The notes beneath the pieces were generated by a model, which was not told where the DNA came from, searched no databases, and worked only from the letters and a program-made list of their open reading frames with translations. A DNA stretch of 64,000 nt from Chionoecetes opilio (lineage: Eukaryota > Arthropoda > Malacostraca > Decapoda > Majidae), in assembly GCA_016584305.1 (NCBI GenBank), contig JACEEZ010010078.1:76001-140000 (forward strand). Direction: 5' to 3'. Every line of letters begins with the position of its first letter. Within the stretch, counting starts at the first letter, position 1. The position numbers and the translations under genes are program-made. Of this stretch, positions 1-11,289 are shown in pieces.

Positions 1-540
1 TTCTTCAAGTACAGGTACCTCTCTTTTTACGGGGAGTTTGAATTCCCAAGCTTTGAATTAACGTGATGTGAAAAATGGAGCATTTTTTTCAAATTACGTT
101 TTATAAATTTGAATAACGCGATATTTCCAAGTCAAAGAATGCGTAGCTGGTGCAGTTTAAAAGAGTGGCCATCAGATGCCCCTTGCTTTTCCCCCGCATC
201 TGCTATCCCACAGCGTCACCCAGTTTTAAAAACTTATGCAAAGTCTCACTCACCAAATCTTACCATATTCCAGGAATTAATAATTTAGATTTTACAGGTC
301 TGTGTACGTACATTGTTATGGGAAAGTATGTTCACATTACGCGAAATTTACATTACGCGAGGTCTCCAGGGACACAACCGTCACATAAATCGAGCGGTAC
401 CTGTACTATGTTTATTGCCTGTGTTTACGTGCTTTTGGCTTGCCGCGGGAGAGAGGAGTTGCCTTCGGTGACGTCATCGAGTCATGGCGCGTCGTCTGCT
501 AGTTGTCAGGAGCGTTTTGGAAGCTCGGGGAATTTACAGA
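1..540. other. no gene recognised
   Basis: I see no gene, splice-consistent exon or complete repeat here. The 150-codon open frame starting at 150 has no family signature and ends in a dispersed repeat. A stretch near 440-500, with a GACGTCA box, faintly resembles the interior of the repeat copies at 42.1 and 53.2 kb. Confidence 0.5.
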
Positions 541-685
541 TTTTTATTACGGATTATTTAAAAACGGCTGACTGGATGCAAAAAGTAACAACATATTGTT
601 GATATACTCGATAATGGCTATATTTTAACTACTTAAAATCAGGAATGATGAAATGGTCTGGACGATTACTTTAAAAATCTTGGTT
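541..685 (+). repeat. MITE-A, right-end fragment
   Basis: This segment matches 53604-53740 closely: the phrases ATATACTCGATAATGGCTAT and TCAGGAATGATGAAATG are shared, and both end in a TCTGGACGATTACT terminus. The complete copy at 53153-53726 has this terminus inverted at its other end, so this is the right part of a short inverted-terminal-repeat element. A third partial copy lies at 42120-42330. No left end or target duplication is visible here. Confidence 0.7.
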
Positions 686-689
686 CAAT

Positions 690-805
690 TATGTGTAAGC
701 ATGGAAGGCGATATTACAGAAAGGGTGCTGCAAAGGAGGAAAATGATTGGATCTTTAGGACGTATGATGCAAGGAACTACTGAGCATGAACGTAAAAAAG
801 GCACT
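690..805 (+). pseudogene. LINE reverse transcriptase C-terminal fragment
   Basis: The + frame from about 690 encodes a peptide with EGDITERVLQRRKMIGSLGR followed by MMQGT. This resembles the stretch after the reverse transcriptase domain of crustacean non-LTR elements, where a conserved IGSLGR..KG segment precedes the C-terminal region. Only about 35 residues are recognisable before the frame becomes unrelated sequence. It is not a gene of the host. The family match is from memory and rests on a short peptide. Confidence 0.45.
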
Positions 806-828
806 GAGATTTATATTTATTATTTTAC

Positions 829-2190
829 ATCACAAAGAACTGGCTGCAGGCAAAAAAAAGTAACAAAAGGCCGCTTAGTTGCCAGTCCCTATATAAAAGA
901 CAGTAAGAGAATAAAGAAAGGGGTGAAGGCCAATTTAGTTCAGGAGCTGTCTTGTCACTCCTCTCTTGAAGGAATTTAAGTCGTAGGAAGGTGGAAAAAT
1001 TGAAACAGGATGAGTGTTCCAGATTTTACCAGTGAAAGGGATGAAAGAGTGAAGATACTGATTGACTCCTGCATTAGGAAGATGGACATAATAGGGGTGA
1101 GAATGAGTAGAAAGTCTTGTGCAGTAAGGCCGCGGGAGGGGGGGACGCTTGCAGTTAGCAAGTACAGAAGAGGAGTGAGCATGAAAATAACGGTAGGAGA
1201 GAGCAAGAGAAGCAACACTGCAGCGGTGATATATAGATTGCAGACAGTCAGTCACAGAAGGGGAATTGATGAGACGAAAAGCTTTTGACTCAACCCTGTT
1301 TAGGAGAGATGTATAAATGGATCAAACATGATAAGCATACGCCATACATGGGCGGATAAGGCCCATGTACAGAGCAAGCAACTGAAAGGGAGAAAAAAAG
1401 GGACGCAGATGCCACAGGCCACCTAACTTCTTAGAGGCTGTTTTAGCAAGAGATGAGATGTGAGATTTCCGGTTCAGATTTTTAGTAGAGGAGAGTCAAA
1501 GAATGTTCATTGCAGAAGGAGTGTCGAGTGTTGAGTGTCATTGAAGAAGAGGGGATAGTTGTCTGGAAGGTTTTGTCGAGTAGATAGGTGAAGAAATTGG
1601 GATTTTGAAGCATTGAACCAAAACAAGGTTTGCTTTGCCCCAATCAGAAATTATAGATAGATCAGAGTTTAGGTGCTTTGTGGCATCTCTCCGTGAATCA
1701 CTTCGTTCCTGTTGAGTTGGACATCTAATGAACGACGTAGGAAATGCAGGGTAGAATCATCGAATCATCGGTAGAATCATCGAATAGAAGAGTGGATAAG
1801 ACATTGAGATAGACTTAGATCATTAATGAATAATAGAAAGAGAGTGGGTGATAGGACAGAACCCTGAGGAACACCACTATTGATAGACTTTGGATAAGAA
1901 CAATGACAGTCTACAGTAGCTGCAATAAAACGGTTTGAAAGGAAAATTAAAATTAAGGTGCAGAGAGGATAGAAACCGAATGAAGGTAGTTTGGAAATTA
2001 AAGATTTGTGCCGGACTCTAAAGCTTTTGATATGTCAAGGGCAACAGCAAAAATTTCACCAAAACCTTTAAAGGAGGATGACCAAGATTCAGTAAAGCTA
2101 GAAGATCGCTAGTAGATCTTCCTTTACGGAAACCGTACTGACGATCAGGTAGATGCTTAAGAATTGTGGAAATTATCCACCAACCACCCT
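829..2190 (-). mobile_element. Jockey/CR1-like LINE J1, degraded 3' half
   Basis: Read on the minus strand this is the 3' part of a non-LTR retrotransposon. From 2180 downward one sees a QYGFRKGRSTSDLLALL block (RT motif 2 region), a block equivalent to GVPQGSVLSPTLFL near 1870 (in a broken frame), and the end of the protein at 935-1255 with PRPYCTRLSTHS, SFIPFTGKIWNTHPVS and YDLNSFKRGV. Numerous stops and frameshifts break the frame, so it is dead. It lacks the endonuclease half. A second copy of the same 3' end lies at 3540-4128 in the same orientation, which fixes the 3' boundary near 829. Confidence 0.8.
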
Positions 2191-2293
2191 CTCAATTAGT
2201 AGTGGTAGTTTTGTCCCCCCCCCCCCTTGGTAATGAGGGAGGTGTTGTTCTCTCACCATAGGGGGATAATAGGAATGTGTGTATATATATATA
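2191..2293. repeat. low complexity (poly-C and TA tract)
   Basis: A run of about 14 C at 2213-2226 and a short TA tract at 2281-2295 separate the LINE from the next element. Nothing else is visible. Confidence 0.7.
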
Positions 2294-2395
2294 CAGTACC
2301 CTCCCGAGTTTGGCGCTTGGTTTCTTCACAAGGCATAGCGCTAAACTCGAGGATCGCGAAACTCGGGTATTGAAAACACTGTACAAATGCTTATT
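2294..2395 (+). mobile_element. Tigger-2 terminal fragment
   Basis: The sequence starts TACAGTACCCTCCCGAGTTT and ends in a TGCTTATTTAG block. The same 100-bp terminus occurs at 11600-11694, 32090-32200 and at both ends of the element 39952-40930. TA flanking and the CAGTA start fit a Tc1/mariner, Tigger-type DNA transposon. The interior is missing here. Confidence 0.7.
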
Positions 2396-2435
2396 TAGTC
2401 ACTTTCTCCACCCGAAAATACCCTGAAAATGCCCC

Positions 2436-2632
2436 GAGCCCCTGTCCACCCAGCAGTGAATGGGTACCGGGTGTTAGCCCGGGTTATGACCCGCCTCCCG
2501 GAGTGGTCGGCCAAAACTAGAGGACAGGAGAGGAGGAAGAGGAGGAGAGGAGAGGGCCTACGAGCTTGAGCTTGAGTTGGGAGTCACCCAACTGATGCTG
2601 TCGGTGAAGCCTTTGGTCCGGCGTTCTATAGG
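2436..2632 (+). repeat. SINE-like repeat S1 (AAGCTC/CTTGAT-tailed)
   Basis: The unit begins near CCACCCAGCAGTGAATGGGT and continues to GGGAGTCACCCA and GTGAAGCCTTTGGTCCGGCG. Related copies occur at 11290-11545 (opposite strand), 39640-39890 and 54170-54515, usually with runs of CTTGAT or CTTGAG. At 54.5 kb the same block abuts the 3' tail of a LINE, so it may be a SINE sharing that LINE's tail, or a LINE 3' UTR fragment. Confidence 0.55.
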
Positions 2633-2689
2633 CATAGATGTATAAATAAATAAAAAAATTAAAAACACCTGTATTTATGTTTAGCTGTG

Positions 2690-3382
2690 TATGCCACTTC
2701 GCTTCTCAAAACTTTTCAAACCAGGCTCGACTAGCCTTCAACACATCAGTCTCAGAACTTGAACCTGGGATTTTCTTGAGCAAATCCTGGTGCAAAAGCC
2801 TTGCTTTCTCACAAATGATAGCCTCCGAAATACCGTCGCCGGCCAACTGCTTTTCGTTGATCCAAATCAATAGCAACTTTTCTACTTCTTCTAAGGGCTG
2901 CGATCTTTGCTTGGTGATCACAGTCACTCCTTTGGCAACATTAGCATCCTTTATTGCTTCCTTGTTCTTGAGAATGGTACAGATCGATGACTTTGCTAAG
3001 CTGAACTGCAAAGCCAGATCCGAGACGCGAACACCATTTTCATGCTTCCGTATGATCTTTTTCTTCACCTTTATTGTTGTTTTCATTATTTTCCTTTTCA
3101 CCTATACGCTTTCACTAGCTTTCTAAGGACCCATGGTGGCTTATGGAATGAAAAAAATAGAAGAAATAATGCACAACACAAGAAAAATTGTCAAAATCAA
3201 AGGACAGTTCGGAGCGGATGTTCTCCGAGTGAGGGTCGCGGCATGACTAACGACGTGCAACAACAAGCTTGTTTGGCAACCGAGTTATCGTACGGCAACC
3301 AGTGCAATTATGAGTTTGAAATTATGTTCATGAACCGATTTGTTCAAAAAGTGAGACGTTAGAAACCCGAGGTTTGACTGTA
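2690..3382 (-). mobile_element. Tigger-1 transposon, 5' part
   Basis: The 5' terminus on the minus strand reads TACAGTCAAACCTCGG, typical of Tigger/pogo elements, with TA at 3381-3382. It is followed inward by a transposase N-terminus (2706-3101). The element is cut off at about 2690, before the catalytic DDE domain. Confidence 0.8.
2706..3101 (-). pseudogene. Tigger transposase N-terminus (truncated)
   Basis: The 131-residue frame has a pipsqueak/CENP-B-type helix-turn-helix at about residues 8-50 (motifs KKKIIRKHENGVRVSDLA and LAKSSICTILKNKE). A second, Tc5/CENP-B-type DNA-binding helix bundle follows at about 70-130 (EEVEKLLLIWINEKQ, LLKKIPG, ASRAWFEKF). This order matches jerky/TIGD-like transposases, where WF-RF ends the DNA-binding half. 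The DDE catalytic domain is absent: the frame stops exactly after the WFEKF motif. It would have bound the TIR at 3382. It is dead as a transposase, although a DNA-binding-only protein could in principle be made. Confidence 0.85.
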
Positions 3383-3393
3383 TATCGAATATA

Positions 3394-4135
3394 TATAATA
3401 CAATAAACCCTTCATGCTCGCGGGGGTTAGGGAACAGAGACACCCGCGAGTATCGTAAATCCGCGAGCATGACATTAGTCATTCATTTACCCATAGGTTT
3501 TTATTTATTTTTATTTTTTTTTTTTTTTTTTTTTTCCATTTTTTTTTTTCATCACAAGAAACTGGCCAAGGGCACAACAAAAATGGGTAACACAAAGCCC
3601 GCTTAGTCGCCAGTCCCTATAAAGAAGACAGTAAGAGAATAAAATAAAAACAGAGGGGTGAGCCAATTTAGTTCGGGAGGTGTCTTTTTACTCTTCTTTG
3701 AAAAAGATTTAAGTCATAGGAAAGTGGAAAAAATAGAAACAGGAAGAGAGTCCAGAGTTTACCAGTGAAAGGGTTTGAAAGAGTAAAGATATGATTAACT
3801 CTTGCTTTGGGAAGAGGACAGAAGAGGGATGAGAATGAATAGAAAGTCTTGTGCAGCGAGGCCGCGGGAGGGGGGGGGGCATGCAGTTAGCAAGTTCAGA
3901 AGAGCAGGAGCATGAAAATAACGGTAGAAGAGGCAAGAGAAGCAACATTGCAGCGGTGATTTAAAGATTGAAGACAGTCAGTCAGAGGAGAGGAGTGATG
4001 AGATGAAAAGTTTTTGACTCAACCCTGTTTTGGAGAGCTGTATGAGTGGATCCTCCCCAAACATGTAGACATACTCCATACATGGGGGGATAAAACCCCT
4101 GTAGAGAGCAAGCAATTGGGAGGAGTAAGAAGAAG

Positions 4136-4168
<33 letters not shown>

Positions 4169-4229
4169 GGTTGAAAAACCGTGAGTAATCAAAACCCCGA
4201 GCCTTAAACCCGGAACATGAAGGGTTAGT
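3394..4229. mobile_element. Tigger-like MITE interrupted by LINE J1
   Basis: The left end AATAAACCCTTCATG with a CGCGGGGGTTAGG block and the right end CATGAAGGGTTAGTG are inverted copies, each beside TA-rich flanks. The interior is almost wholly a LINE J1 fragment (3540-4128). The pairing is inferred from about 14 shared bases. A similar CGCGGG-GTTAGG terminus sits at 41936. Confidence 0.4.
3540..4128 (-). mobile_element. LINE J1, second 3' copy
   Basis: The copy is colinear with 829-1400. It shares the start TCATCACAA-GAACTGG, the block CGCTTAGT-GCCAGTCCCTAT and the protein end (3709-3948: PLPRPRCTRLSIHSHPS). It is bounded by T-rich sequence at 3510-3550 and an A-run at 4137-4165. It is frameshifted and non-functional. 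Confidence 0.8.
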
Positions 4230-4241
4230 GTATATATATAT

Positions 4242-4286
<45 letters not shown>

Positions 4287-4306
4287 TATATATATATAAA
4301 ATATAC
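4211..4306. repeat. (AT)n microsatellite
   Basis: Alternating TA repeats are interrupted only by AAA triplets. No other content is seen. Confidence 0.95.
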
Positions 4307-4307
4307 C

Positions 4308-4914
4308 GTATTTGCCGGCGCATAAGACGCCCCTCCGCATAAAATGCACCCGTATTTTTCATAAATATTTTTAGAGAAAAAAATTAGTGTTTTGCGGACA
4401 TATTTACTTTCTTAAATTTATTAAGTTATAAAAATAAAGGTTTTGTCAGGGAAATCAAATGATTTTAAGCATGTACCCAAATACAATATTCACAGTGCAG
4501 AGAATGTGAATGAAAAATTATACTAGTTAGAATGTAAATAATGTGTAGGGTAACCAAAATCGGTCATCATTATATGCAGGATGCACCACGAATTGATATT
4601 CTAATATTATCTACCTATGACATTTAGCTTAGATTTAATGTTGTAAGTATGCCTTTGTTGCTTTTCTGCTATGTGTTTAGACTTAGTGGAAAATTTGCAG
4701 TAAAGATAATGGTATTATTTCGGTAGTGGGCTTTCAAGTCTTAGGATTCTTACTTCCATTAACGTATATCTTTCTTCATTCTGTGTATTTTGAGCTCCAT
4801 TTCCCATGGTGCAACCGAATATTAATGGCATTACATGTGACATGTAATGTGACATGTGACATGTGACATGTGTACATACATTTGACATTCGATCAGGCTG
4901 TTTCATGTGGGAAA
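4308..4914. repeat. dispersed repeat ends and TGACATG minisatellite
   Basis: TACCGTATTTGCCGGCGCAT at 4308 resembles the TIR of the element at 51793-52537 (TACCGTAAATGGCGGCG). Positions 4716-4830 are an inverted copy of 14430-14560 (shared block AGTC-TAGGATT-CTTAC). At 4826-4875 the heptamer TGACATG is repeated about six times. No gene signal is seen before about 4915. Confidence 0.6.
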
Positions 4915-7900
4915 TCACATAGCTGGAAGGAGAAACTGTCGAACGTCTCAACTGGGACGGGGTCCACCACACGGCAAAGAGTGCTTGATGCAGCCATTCA
5001 GAGAAACGACTATGAGATTCAAATGCGAATGCTGTCAAACACTGACTTGTTTGCAATGGATGCAAAATATCATCGTATCGCTCTTGCTATTCGCATTACA
5101 TCTCGCTTACCAATATTAAAGCTGCTAGTGCTAGGGCTAAGGTTGATAAATCTGACAATGCGTGTGCCTTCAAAAGTTTGTGTAAGGAGATTGAAGAGAC
5201 TGTCCTGTCCAAAACCATCTCTACCACAACCTTGTCTGTCCTGAATGAACGATTGGTCACTATATCAGCAGAGGTCAACTCTAAAACCAACGAGTCTTGT
5301 ACTACATGGAGATTGAAGGAGAAATTACAGAAGCATTTCGGAGACAGGATTTCATTCATCGTCCAGCCTGAGAAGTCTGATCTTGTATGCTCAGGGGATA
5401 TCACAGTTGCCGAGGCCTTGAAACACATTGTGAGGCTACAAGTGCATTTAAATGAGATTGGTGAATGTGAACTCGAATCCTCTGATGATATCAATTCAGA
5501 AGAGGACGCTGTTGTCTTGCATAAGGCAGCTGGTATCATCAGGAAATGTATCGGTGACATTACATTTCAATCTGATCGTTATGATTCTAGTGGGAATATG
5601 GAGACAAAAAAGTGCAAGGACTTTGTTCCAAATCCTTTGTATGATTTCGTTGCATGGTGTACTTCAAAATAAGACTTTGACAGCGCTACTAGCTATGAAT
5701 CTGAGACTCACATGGGAAACATTGAAATGAGAGTTCTTGCAATATGTCACAACATGATTTCTCTAGTTTGTAAAATCCATACTCCAATAACATTTAGTTT
5801 AGGTGTCAAGCTGCACCACGACCATTGTAGTCGAGAACTGATAGATGACCTGTCCTCTCTTGGACACAGCATACCTTATGATGAAGTGCGTAGATTCCTC
5901 ACTGCCATTGCTTTGGACCAGCTGTCAACCAAGTCTGACGTTCATATACCACGTGACATTTCTGTCTATGATCCTGAGAATGTTATTAAGACCACTGTTG
6001 ATGCCGCAATTGACAATTTCGATCAAAATGAACAGACAATAGACGGAAAGAACACTACACATTCAATGGCTGTGGTGTTGTATCAAAGGTCTCCTAGGCC
6101 AGAAGAAACACCTTGCATTCCAAGATCAAACCTAAAAACCCTAGATGCACAGAGCTGTGATGAGGAGGAAATCAAACGCTACAACAAACCCCATACAAAA
6201 ACCAAAAACCATGTGTGAAATGGGAAGTCAAAAAACTGGATAAGTCTGCTAGTGATGTGGTACTAAAAGATTTGTTTTGGGGAAATGGCCGGGGGCAAGT
6301 CCCCTGAAACTCACGTATTCCGGTTTGGGGGGTGGTTTCAATTCTCTAGTTAGCGAGAGAGAAATTTCCCAAATGACTCGAATATGGTATCTCCCTTCAT
6401 TATGCGCCACCCTTGATTTCCCTCTACGATCACACGACTTTGCTGAAATTGGTTAAAATTTGCAAATGCAGTGGGACAAGAACATGTTCTGGTCACTGCT
6501 GACCTGGCAATATATAGCAAGGCTGAACAGATTCTCTGGGACTGAGCCAGATCCCTTGGCTGGTCGAGTGATGATGAGGCTTGGTGGGATGCATCTCACT
6601 AGGGCCCTTTCATAGCCAGTATAGGGAAGCTGTTTAGTGATGGTGGTCTCCACAACATGCTGACAGTACCTGAAGTGTATGCTCATGCGTCTGTGAGTTT
6701 GATGTTGCAAGGGAAGCAGTATGCAGAGGTCAAAGAGGAATCAGACTGGTACACGAAGCACTGTTTAAACTTGTTTCTATCAGCTGCCGAAACCTTGCAA
6801 TAAAAAACAAGTTGCCCTGGTTGGAGGTGAGACCCCCCACTTAATTGCAGATCTAGAGAATACCTTCAAAATGCAATCCCCGGAAGCCTGCACGCTGTGT
6901 GTCAGGAGATTGAAATGCGCTTGTCTTTCCTCTCTTCTCAGTACAATGAAGAAGTTCAAAGACACAGGAAGAGAACAATCAGCAACTTTCCCATTACTGG
7001 ATTAGCTTTCTGGATGCTGGTGACACCCTCTTGAAGTTACTTGGGCAGACCGTGAGGTGATTTTGAAATGCACCTTACCGCCGTCCTTGAAGTCATACCG
7101 TATTTCTTCCTGGCAGGCCGCAGCAACTATGCATGATACACCCCAGTCTATTTTGCGGAAAATGCGTCACTTGTAGGTGTCGGCTCCCCGAAGTTTCAGC
7201 ACATGTCGGAAGGTGGTTTCATTGTGAAACGATCAGAAAGGACTTTCAACTGCATTCCTACGGATCAGGCTCTCGAACAGAGTATCAATCGCGAGGCTAA
7301 AAGTAAAGGTGGTGTCATCGGTTACCCCACTGAGGAAAGGACCCTTAGTTCGCTTGGCTGCTGACCCGCCACATAACCGGGGAATACGCAGAACGATTAA
7401 AAGAAATGGTACCCTACCAAATCCAGATACACATGAAGAACTTGGACATACTCGAGTGCCCAAGGACCAGAATGATGTTAAAGTCATCAAGGAATACATA
7501 AAGGGAAAACAATGCCAAGATCCATTTGACCTGGAAAGTGTGGCAACCTCCTAGTTAATATAACTAGTGGACAGGTGGCACAGATGAAGTCGAAGAGTCG
7601 TTTGAAGGGAGTGCCACAAAAGGGTCGGGAAATGTTCAATCAGTTCACGAGAAAGGCTTGGGGACGAAAAGAAGGGGAATTTTCGGGGACCCAATTCCCC
7701 AAGACAGTAGTCAAAACGTTTTCTGCAAATGAGGAAGTGTCTTTCCAGTGATAAGGAAGGGAAGATAATGATCGATATGGAGGTACTCTTCAGAAGACTG
7801 CTTGCAGTGTCAAAGAACCGTGATGTGGGATATGTGCAAGGTCCTCTCCTACGAATTGGCAGCTGTTCCGCCTTCAATGTTCCACGCGATGGTTCGATGA

Positions 7901-9290
7901 GGAAGATCAACAAAGCAGATCTTGCCAAAAAGCTGGAAGCAAATACGGATGAAATTCTTGTCCTTCCTAGTCAGAATTTCCCCCACGTCATCGCAGTCTG
8001 CTGCATACCTCATTGATGGCATGGCAATGTGTCAGGCCCTGAACGAGAATCATTTAAAGACTTTCAATGATCTTGGAAAGGTGGTTCTGGACCGAATTTT
8101 GCGTCTTCTGAAGAACAGTGCCATGGATCCTTCCATTTGACGTTTTGACGTTGGTCTTGACCGGTACGACAGAGAACAGTCAATTAAGTCGACTGAACGA
8201 CACAGACGAGGAAGATGGATTCCGGATTTAACTACCAGATACAAGGGAACAGGGACGTCCGACTACAGGAACTTCCTCAAAAACCAGTACCAACAAGGCT
8301 AGTTAGCTTCATTCATCTGTCAGTACATTTGCGACAATGGAAAGATTCCTGCCTGCAGATAAATCGGTAGTACTGGTGGTGGATTTTAAGATGGAGAAGT
8401 GGTCAAAGTTTGAATGAAGTGGGTTGTGGGCAGTCTTGAGGGTTGTACAGCACACAAGAGGAGGGGGACACTCGTTGGTATTGCATGCAATCATGTTATC
8501 GAGAGACCCTCCAAGGATAATCATTCGGGGACGACACGGATGTCCTCGTTTGTTGGTGTATTTCTGGAGCAGGGGGGCACTGGCCGATGAAGTATATGCA
8601 TGCTGGGCACTCAGGGAAATTAGTCTCCAAAGGGAAAGATTCATACCTGTTCACCATATCAGTACCAAAACCGGCAAAGCAGCATGCAAGTCATTCCAGC
8701 CGGGCATGCCTGTCAGGATGTGACACGACAAGTGCTCTATACAGACTTGGAAAGCGAAAAGGCATATTCAGCTCTCACCAAAAATTGAGATGCCTTTCCC
8801 GGGCCTGGAAGCATTTCCCGGATGTGCCTACTTTCCTAGATACCGCAAGGCGATTTGTCCTTCTCATGCATGGTAAAAAAAATAAAAAAAATTTAGTTCA
8901 CTGAATGAGCCCTTTGTTTCGTAAATCGCCACCCCAACTGATAAGCCCCCATCCTTTCTGCCACCAACAGATGATGCCTTCGAAACATGTATGGGGGCCC
9001 AATACCAAGTAGCAGTGTGGTGTTTAGAGTCCCCAAACGCAAAACCTGAGACATGAACCCAGTTGGCCATGGTTGGCATTTTGAATGCAAAGGGTGAACT
9101 GCGTCAACAATGTACAAGAATGAATCGGCACCAGCAGAGGTTTGAGACCTAACTCATTTGTACTGCACTGACAAAGGTTGTCGCAGACAAAAAGCCGTGT
9201 GTCATTGCTGGACTTGAGGCACTGACATTTGTTCCTGTGGTGGAGAATGTGCGAATCGGCCGGAGATAAGTGAGGTGGCAAATGGAGATG
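4915..9290 (+). pseudogene. decayed large PIN-like/CXC multidomain gene
   Basis: Across 4.4 kb the plus strand carries, in order but in shifting frames, segments of one large protein type I remember only as uncharacterised, multi-copy proteins in crustaceans, molluscs and cnidarians. Recognisable blocks: MDAKYHR (5060) with a frameshift near 5082; a 378-codon frame 5082-6218 broken by one in-frame TAA at 5670 (ACAFKSLCKEIEETVLSKT, FVPNPLYDFVAW); VTADLAIYSKAEQILW (6489); EGGFIVKRSERTFNCIP (7208); KINKADLAKKLE (7904); a PIN-like block YLIDGMAMCQALNENHLKTF (8009), then LDRYDREQSIK (8157); a GDDTDVL block (8530) and CLSGCDTTSALYRLGKRKG (8708); finally a cysteine cluster of TSO1/tesmin CXC type, CTDKGCRRQKAVCHC (9160) and CSCGGECANRPE (9231). 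It has many stops and frameshifts, so it is non-functional. No terminal repeats or target duplication are seen. Confidence 0.7.
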
Positions 9291-9336
9291 AAGTCGGAGA
9301 TGATACGGACATGATGGTGTAAATACTTTTAAACCC

Positions 9337-9629
9337 AAGTAATCTTTGTAAGTGCCAAATAAAAAATTTTTAAGATATTCCAACATTCTCAATTTTTTAT
9401 GGGTTAAATGGGTTAAAAGGCCATGTTTTAATTAGAATCTGACTGTAAAAATCTTTTTCATAAAGTAGACATCCTAATAGTGTAAGTAATCTTTGTAAGT
9501 GCCCAAATAAAAAATTTTAAGATATTCAAAATTCTCAATTTTTTATGGGTTGAAAAGGGTTAAATGGCCATGTTTTAATTAGAATCGACTGTAAAACATC
9601 ATTTTTCATAAGGTAAACATCCTAACGAA
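9337..9629. repeat. two-copy tandem duplication, 147-bp unit
   Basis: AAGTAATCTTTGTAAGTGCC begins at 9337 and again at 9484, and the two units stay colinear to the CATCCTAA block. They differ by a few single-base indels and substitutions, so the duplication is not brand new. No coding content is seen. Confidence 0.9.
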
Positions 9630-9948
9630 TCCAACAAAACCTCATTTGCCTTGTTCTAAAGTGTGGAGGGGTAAACTCCTTAAATATGGCCCTTTTTGGC
9701 CTCGGGCCACTCCACTATGTCTGGGACCAGGATTAGAGGGTGACCTGACATTGACCTGACTTGTCCTCGCCGACACAACTGCAACACCAGCAAGGTAATT
9801 CAGTCAGCCACAGGACACACACGCCGCGCACGTCTTGTCCCCACGTTGTACAATGACTCGCTGTCAAATAAACTACAAAGCCACGACGCCCTTTCTCCAT
9901 CCTTGTGTGTATAGACAGACTCCCCAAGATAGTACACCTCCCTCCCTC
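9630..9948. other. no feature recognised
   Basis: Unique-looking sequence with no family signature or splice-consistent frame. Confidence 0.5.
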
Positions 9949-10250
9949 TCACCGCTCACACTCCTTCAAATAAAACTTTAACACGCTCTTTGTTTCACTA
10001 TTCCATTTATCAACAATACTCATTACAACGAAAGTTTCATCACCATTTTCTGCCTCCCTTCTATCATCTCCTTCCAACTGTTGTGTCAACTTGTGTGGCC
10101 CGAGACGAATGCGGGTTAAGGCGACATCTAATATGCGGGAGGTTTGTCTTTTCCATGGGTGCGGGGAGGAGTCTGAGCGGTAATGACCCATGGTGGGTGC
10201 ACGGAGAGCGTCGCCGAGTGAAGTATCCCAGGTGAAGCGGCAGACCTGAG
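9949..10250 (-). pseudogene. LINE RNase H/C-terminal fragment
   Basis: The minus frame carries LGDALRAPTMGHYRSDSSPH, PWKRQTSRILDVALTRIRLG and PHKLTQQLE. These resemble the end of the RNase H domain and the following conserved ALTRLRLGHT segment of I/Jockey-type LINEs. The usual zinc-knuckle (C..C...H....C) that follows is not visible. The frame extends to an ATG at 10317 in a CCAAGATGGCC context, but the first 25 residues show no LINE similarity. Confidence 0.5.
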
Positions 10251-10623
10251 ATATCAAACATTTTACAATGGAGAGCAGCAGCGGGGGGTGGATGATGTTT
10301 ACATCTGACACGGCCATCTTGGCAGCAAAAATCGCTATCTTGTTGCCCCAGTTCTTGTTTTCTCTTAAACTCCAACCTTTTCTTAGTATTATGCATTACT
10401 GTTGATAACAGTTACACATTTGTGCTCAGTGGACTATTGCTCAACACAGATCACTCCAGACCCCTTTAGTAATACACCACCGGCTGTTCTGCATTCTCTG
10501 CCCGACCTCTCATTCGCTAATATGGCCGCATTAGACGCAGGGTGAACTTTGCATTCCTTTTTAAGTACCACATAGTACTATTAAGTACCATAAGTACCAA
10601 CCATAGTACCACACACGTCCTTG

Positions 10624-11165
10624 TTAACCCTTTCACGTACAAATGACATCTTTGAGCGTCATCCGGTACGTGTAGGCCATACGTACAAATGACGTCTTTG
10701 AGCGTCATCCAAAAATATTTTAAAATATTTATTAAATCTTAAAAAGCGCGCGGTTGACGTGAGATTCACTTAAACGTTGGAGCGAATTACAATATATTAT
10801 ATTAAAATATATTTTGTATAATATAATATTGTATAATATTATATTATACAATATATTTATTAAAATGATGACAAGTTGATTTTTGGCATATTATTTTTTG
10901 CCGCAAGGTGTTATTTATTTATTTTTTTCACTTCTAACTCGAGGTTTTGTAAGTTATTTTCACGCTAGTGTATTTTTTTAACATTGTATGATATAGGAAA
11001 TTATCTTAGCTTAAAAACGAAACATAATTGAACTCGATACCTTTGATAGTTTAGTTTCTAGACGCGGTGGAAGTACAACTTTTTCCCGCGCGTGACATTT
11101 CGGGTGACAATGGGTTTACGCGAAACAACAAAAAGTGAATGACAATGGTGACGTGCAAGGGTTAA
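10624..11165. mobile_element. piggyBac-type MITE (TTAA-flanked)
   Basis: The element is bounded by TTAA at both ends, with inverted termini CCCTTTCACGTAC (left) and ACGTGCAAGGG (right). The TTAA target and CCC start are the hallmark of piggyBac-class elements. Inside, a 31-base segment containing TACAAATGAC and TTTGAGCGTCATCC is repeated in tandem at 10637 and 10682. No transposase frame is present. Confidence 0.75.
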
Positions 11166-11289
11166 TCACTTACAAAGGAGTATTTTGTGGTAAATAAGTA
11201 AGGATCGGCGGGTGTGTAAGGTCAGGTGCTACTTATTTCGAGGTGTTACTTATTTTATGCAACACCGGTTCAAAGGCCTGGCCTATGGC

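Noticed and set aside
9949..10317. 122-codon minus frame with a CCAAGATGGCC start context as a host gene
   Set aside because: Most of the frame (LALRAPTMGHYR-like and ALTRIRLG segments) resembles a LINE RNase H tail; only the first 25 residues are unexplained.
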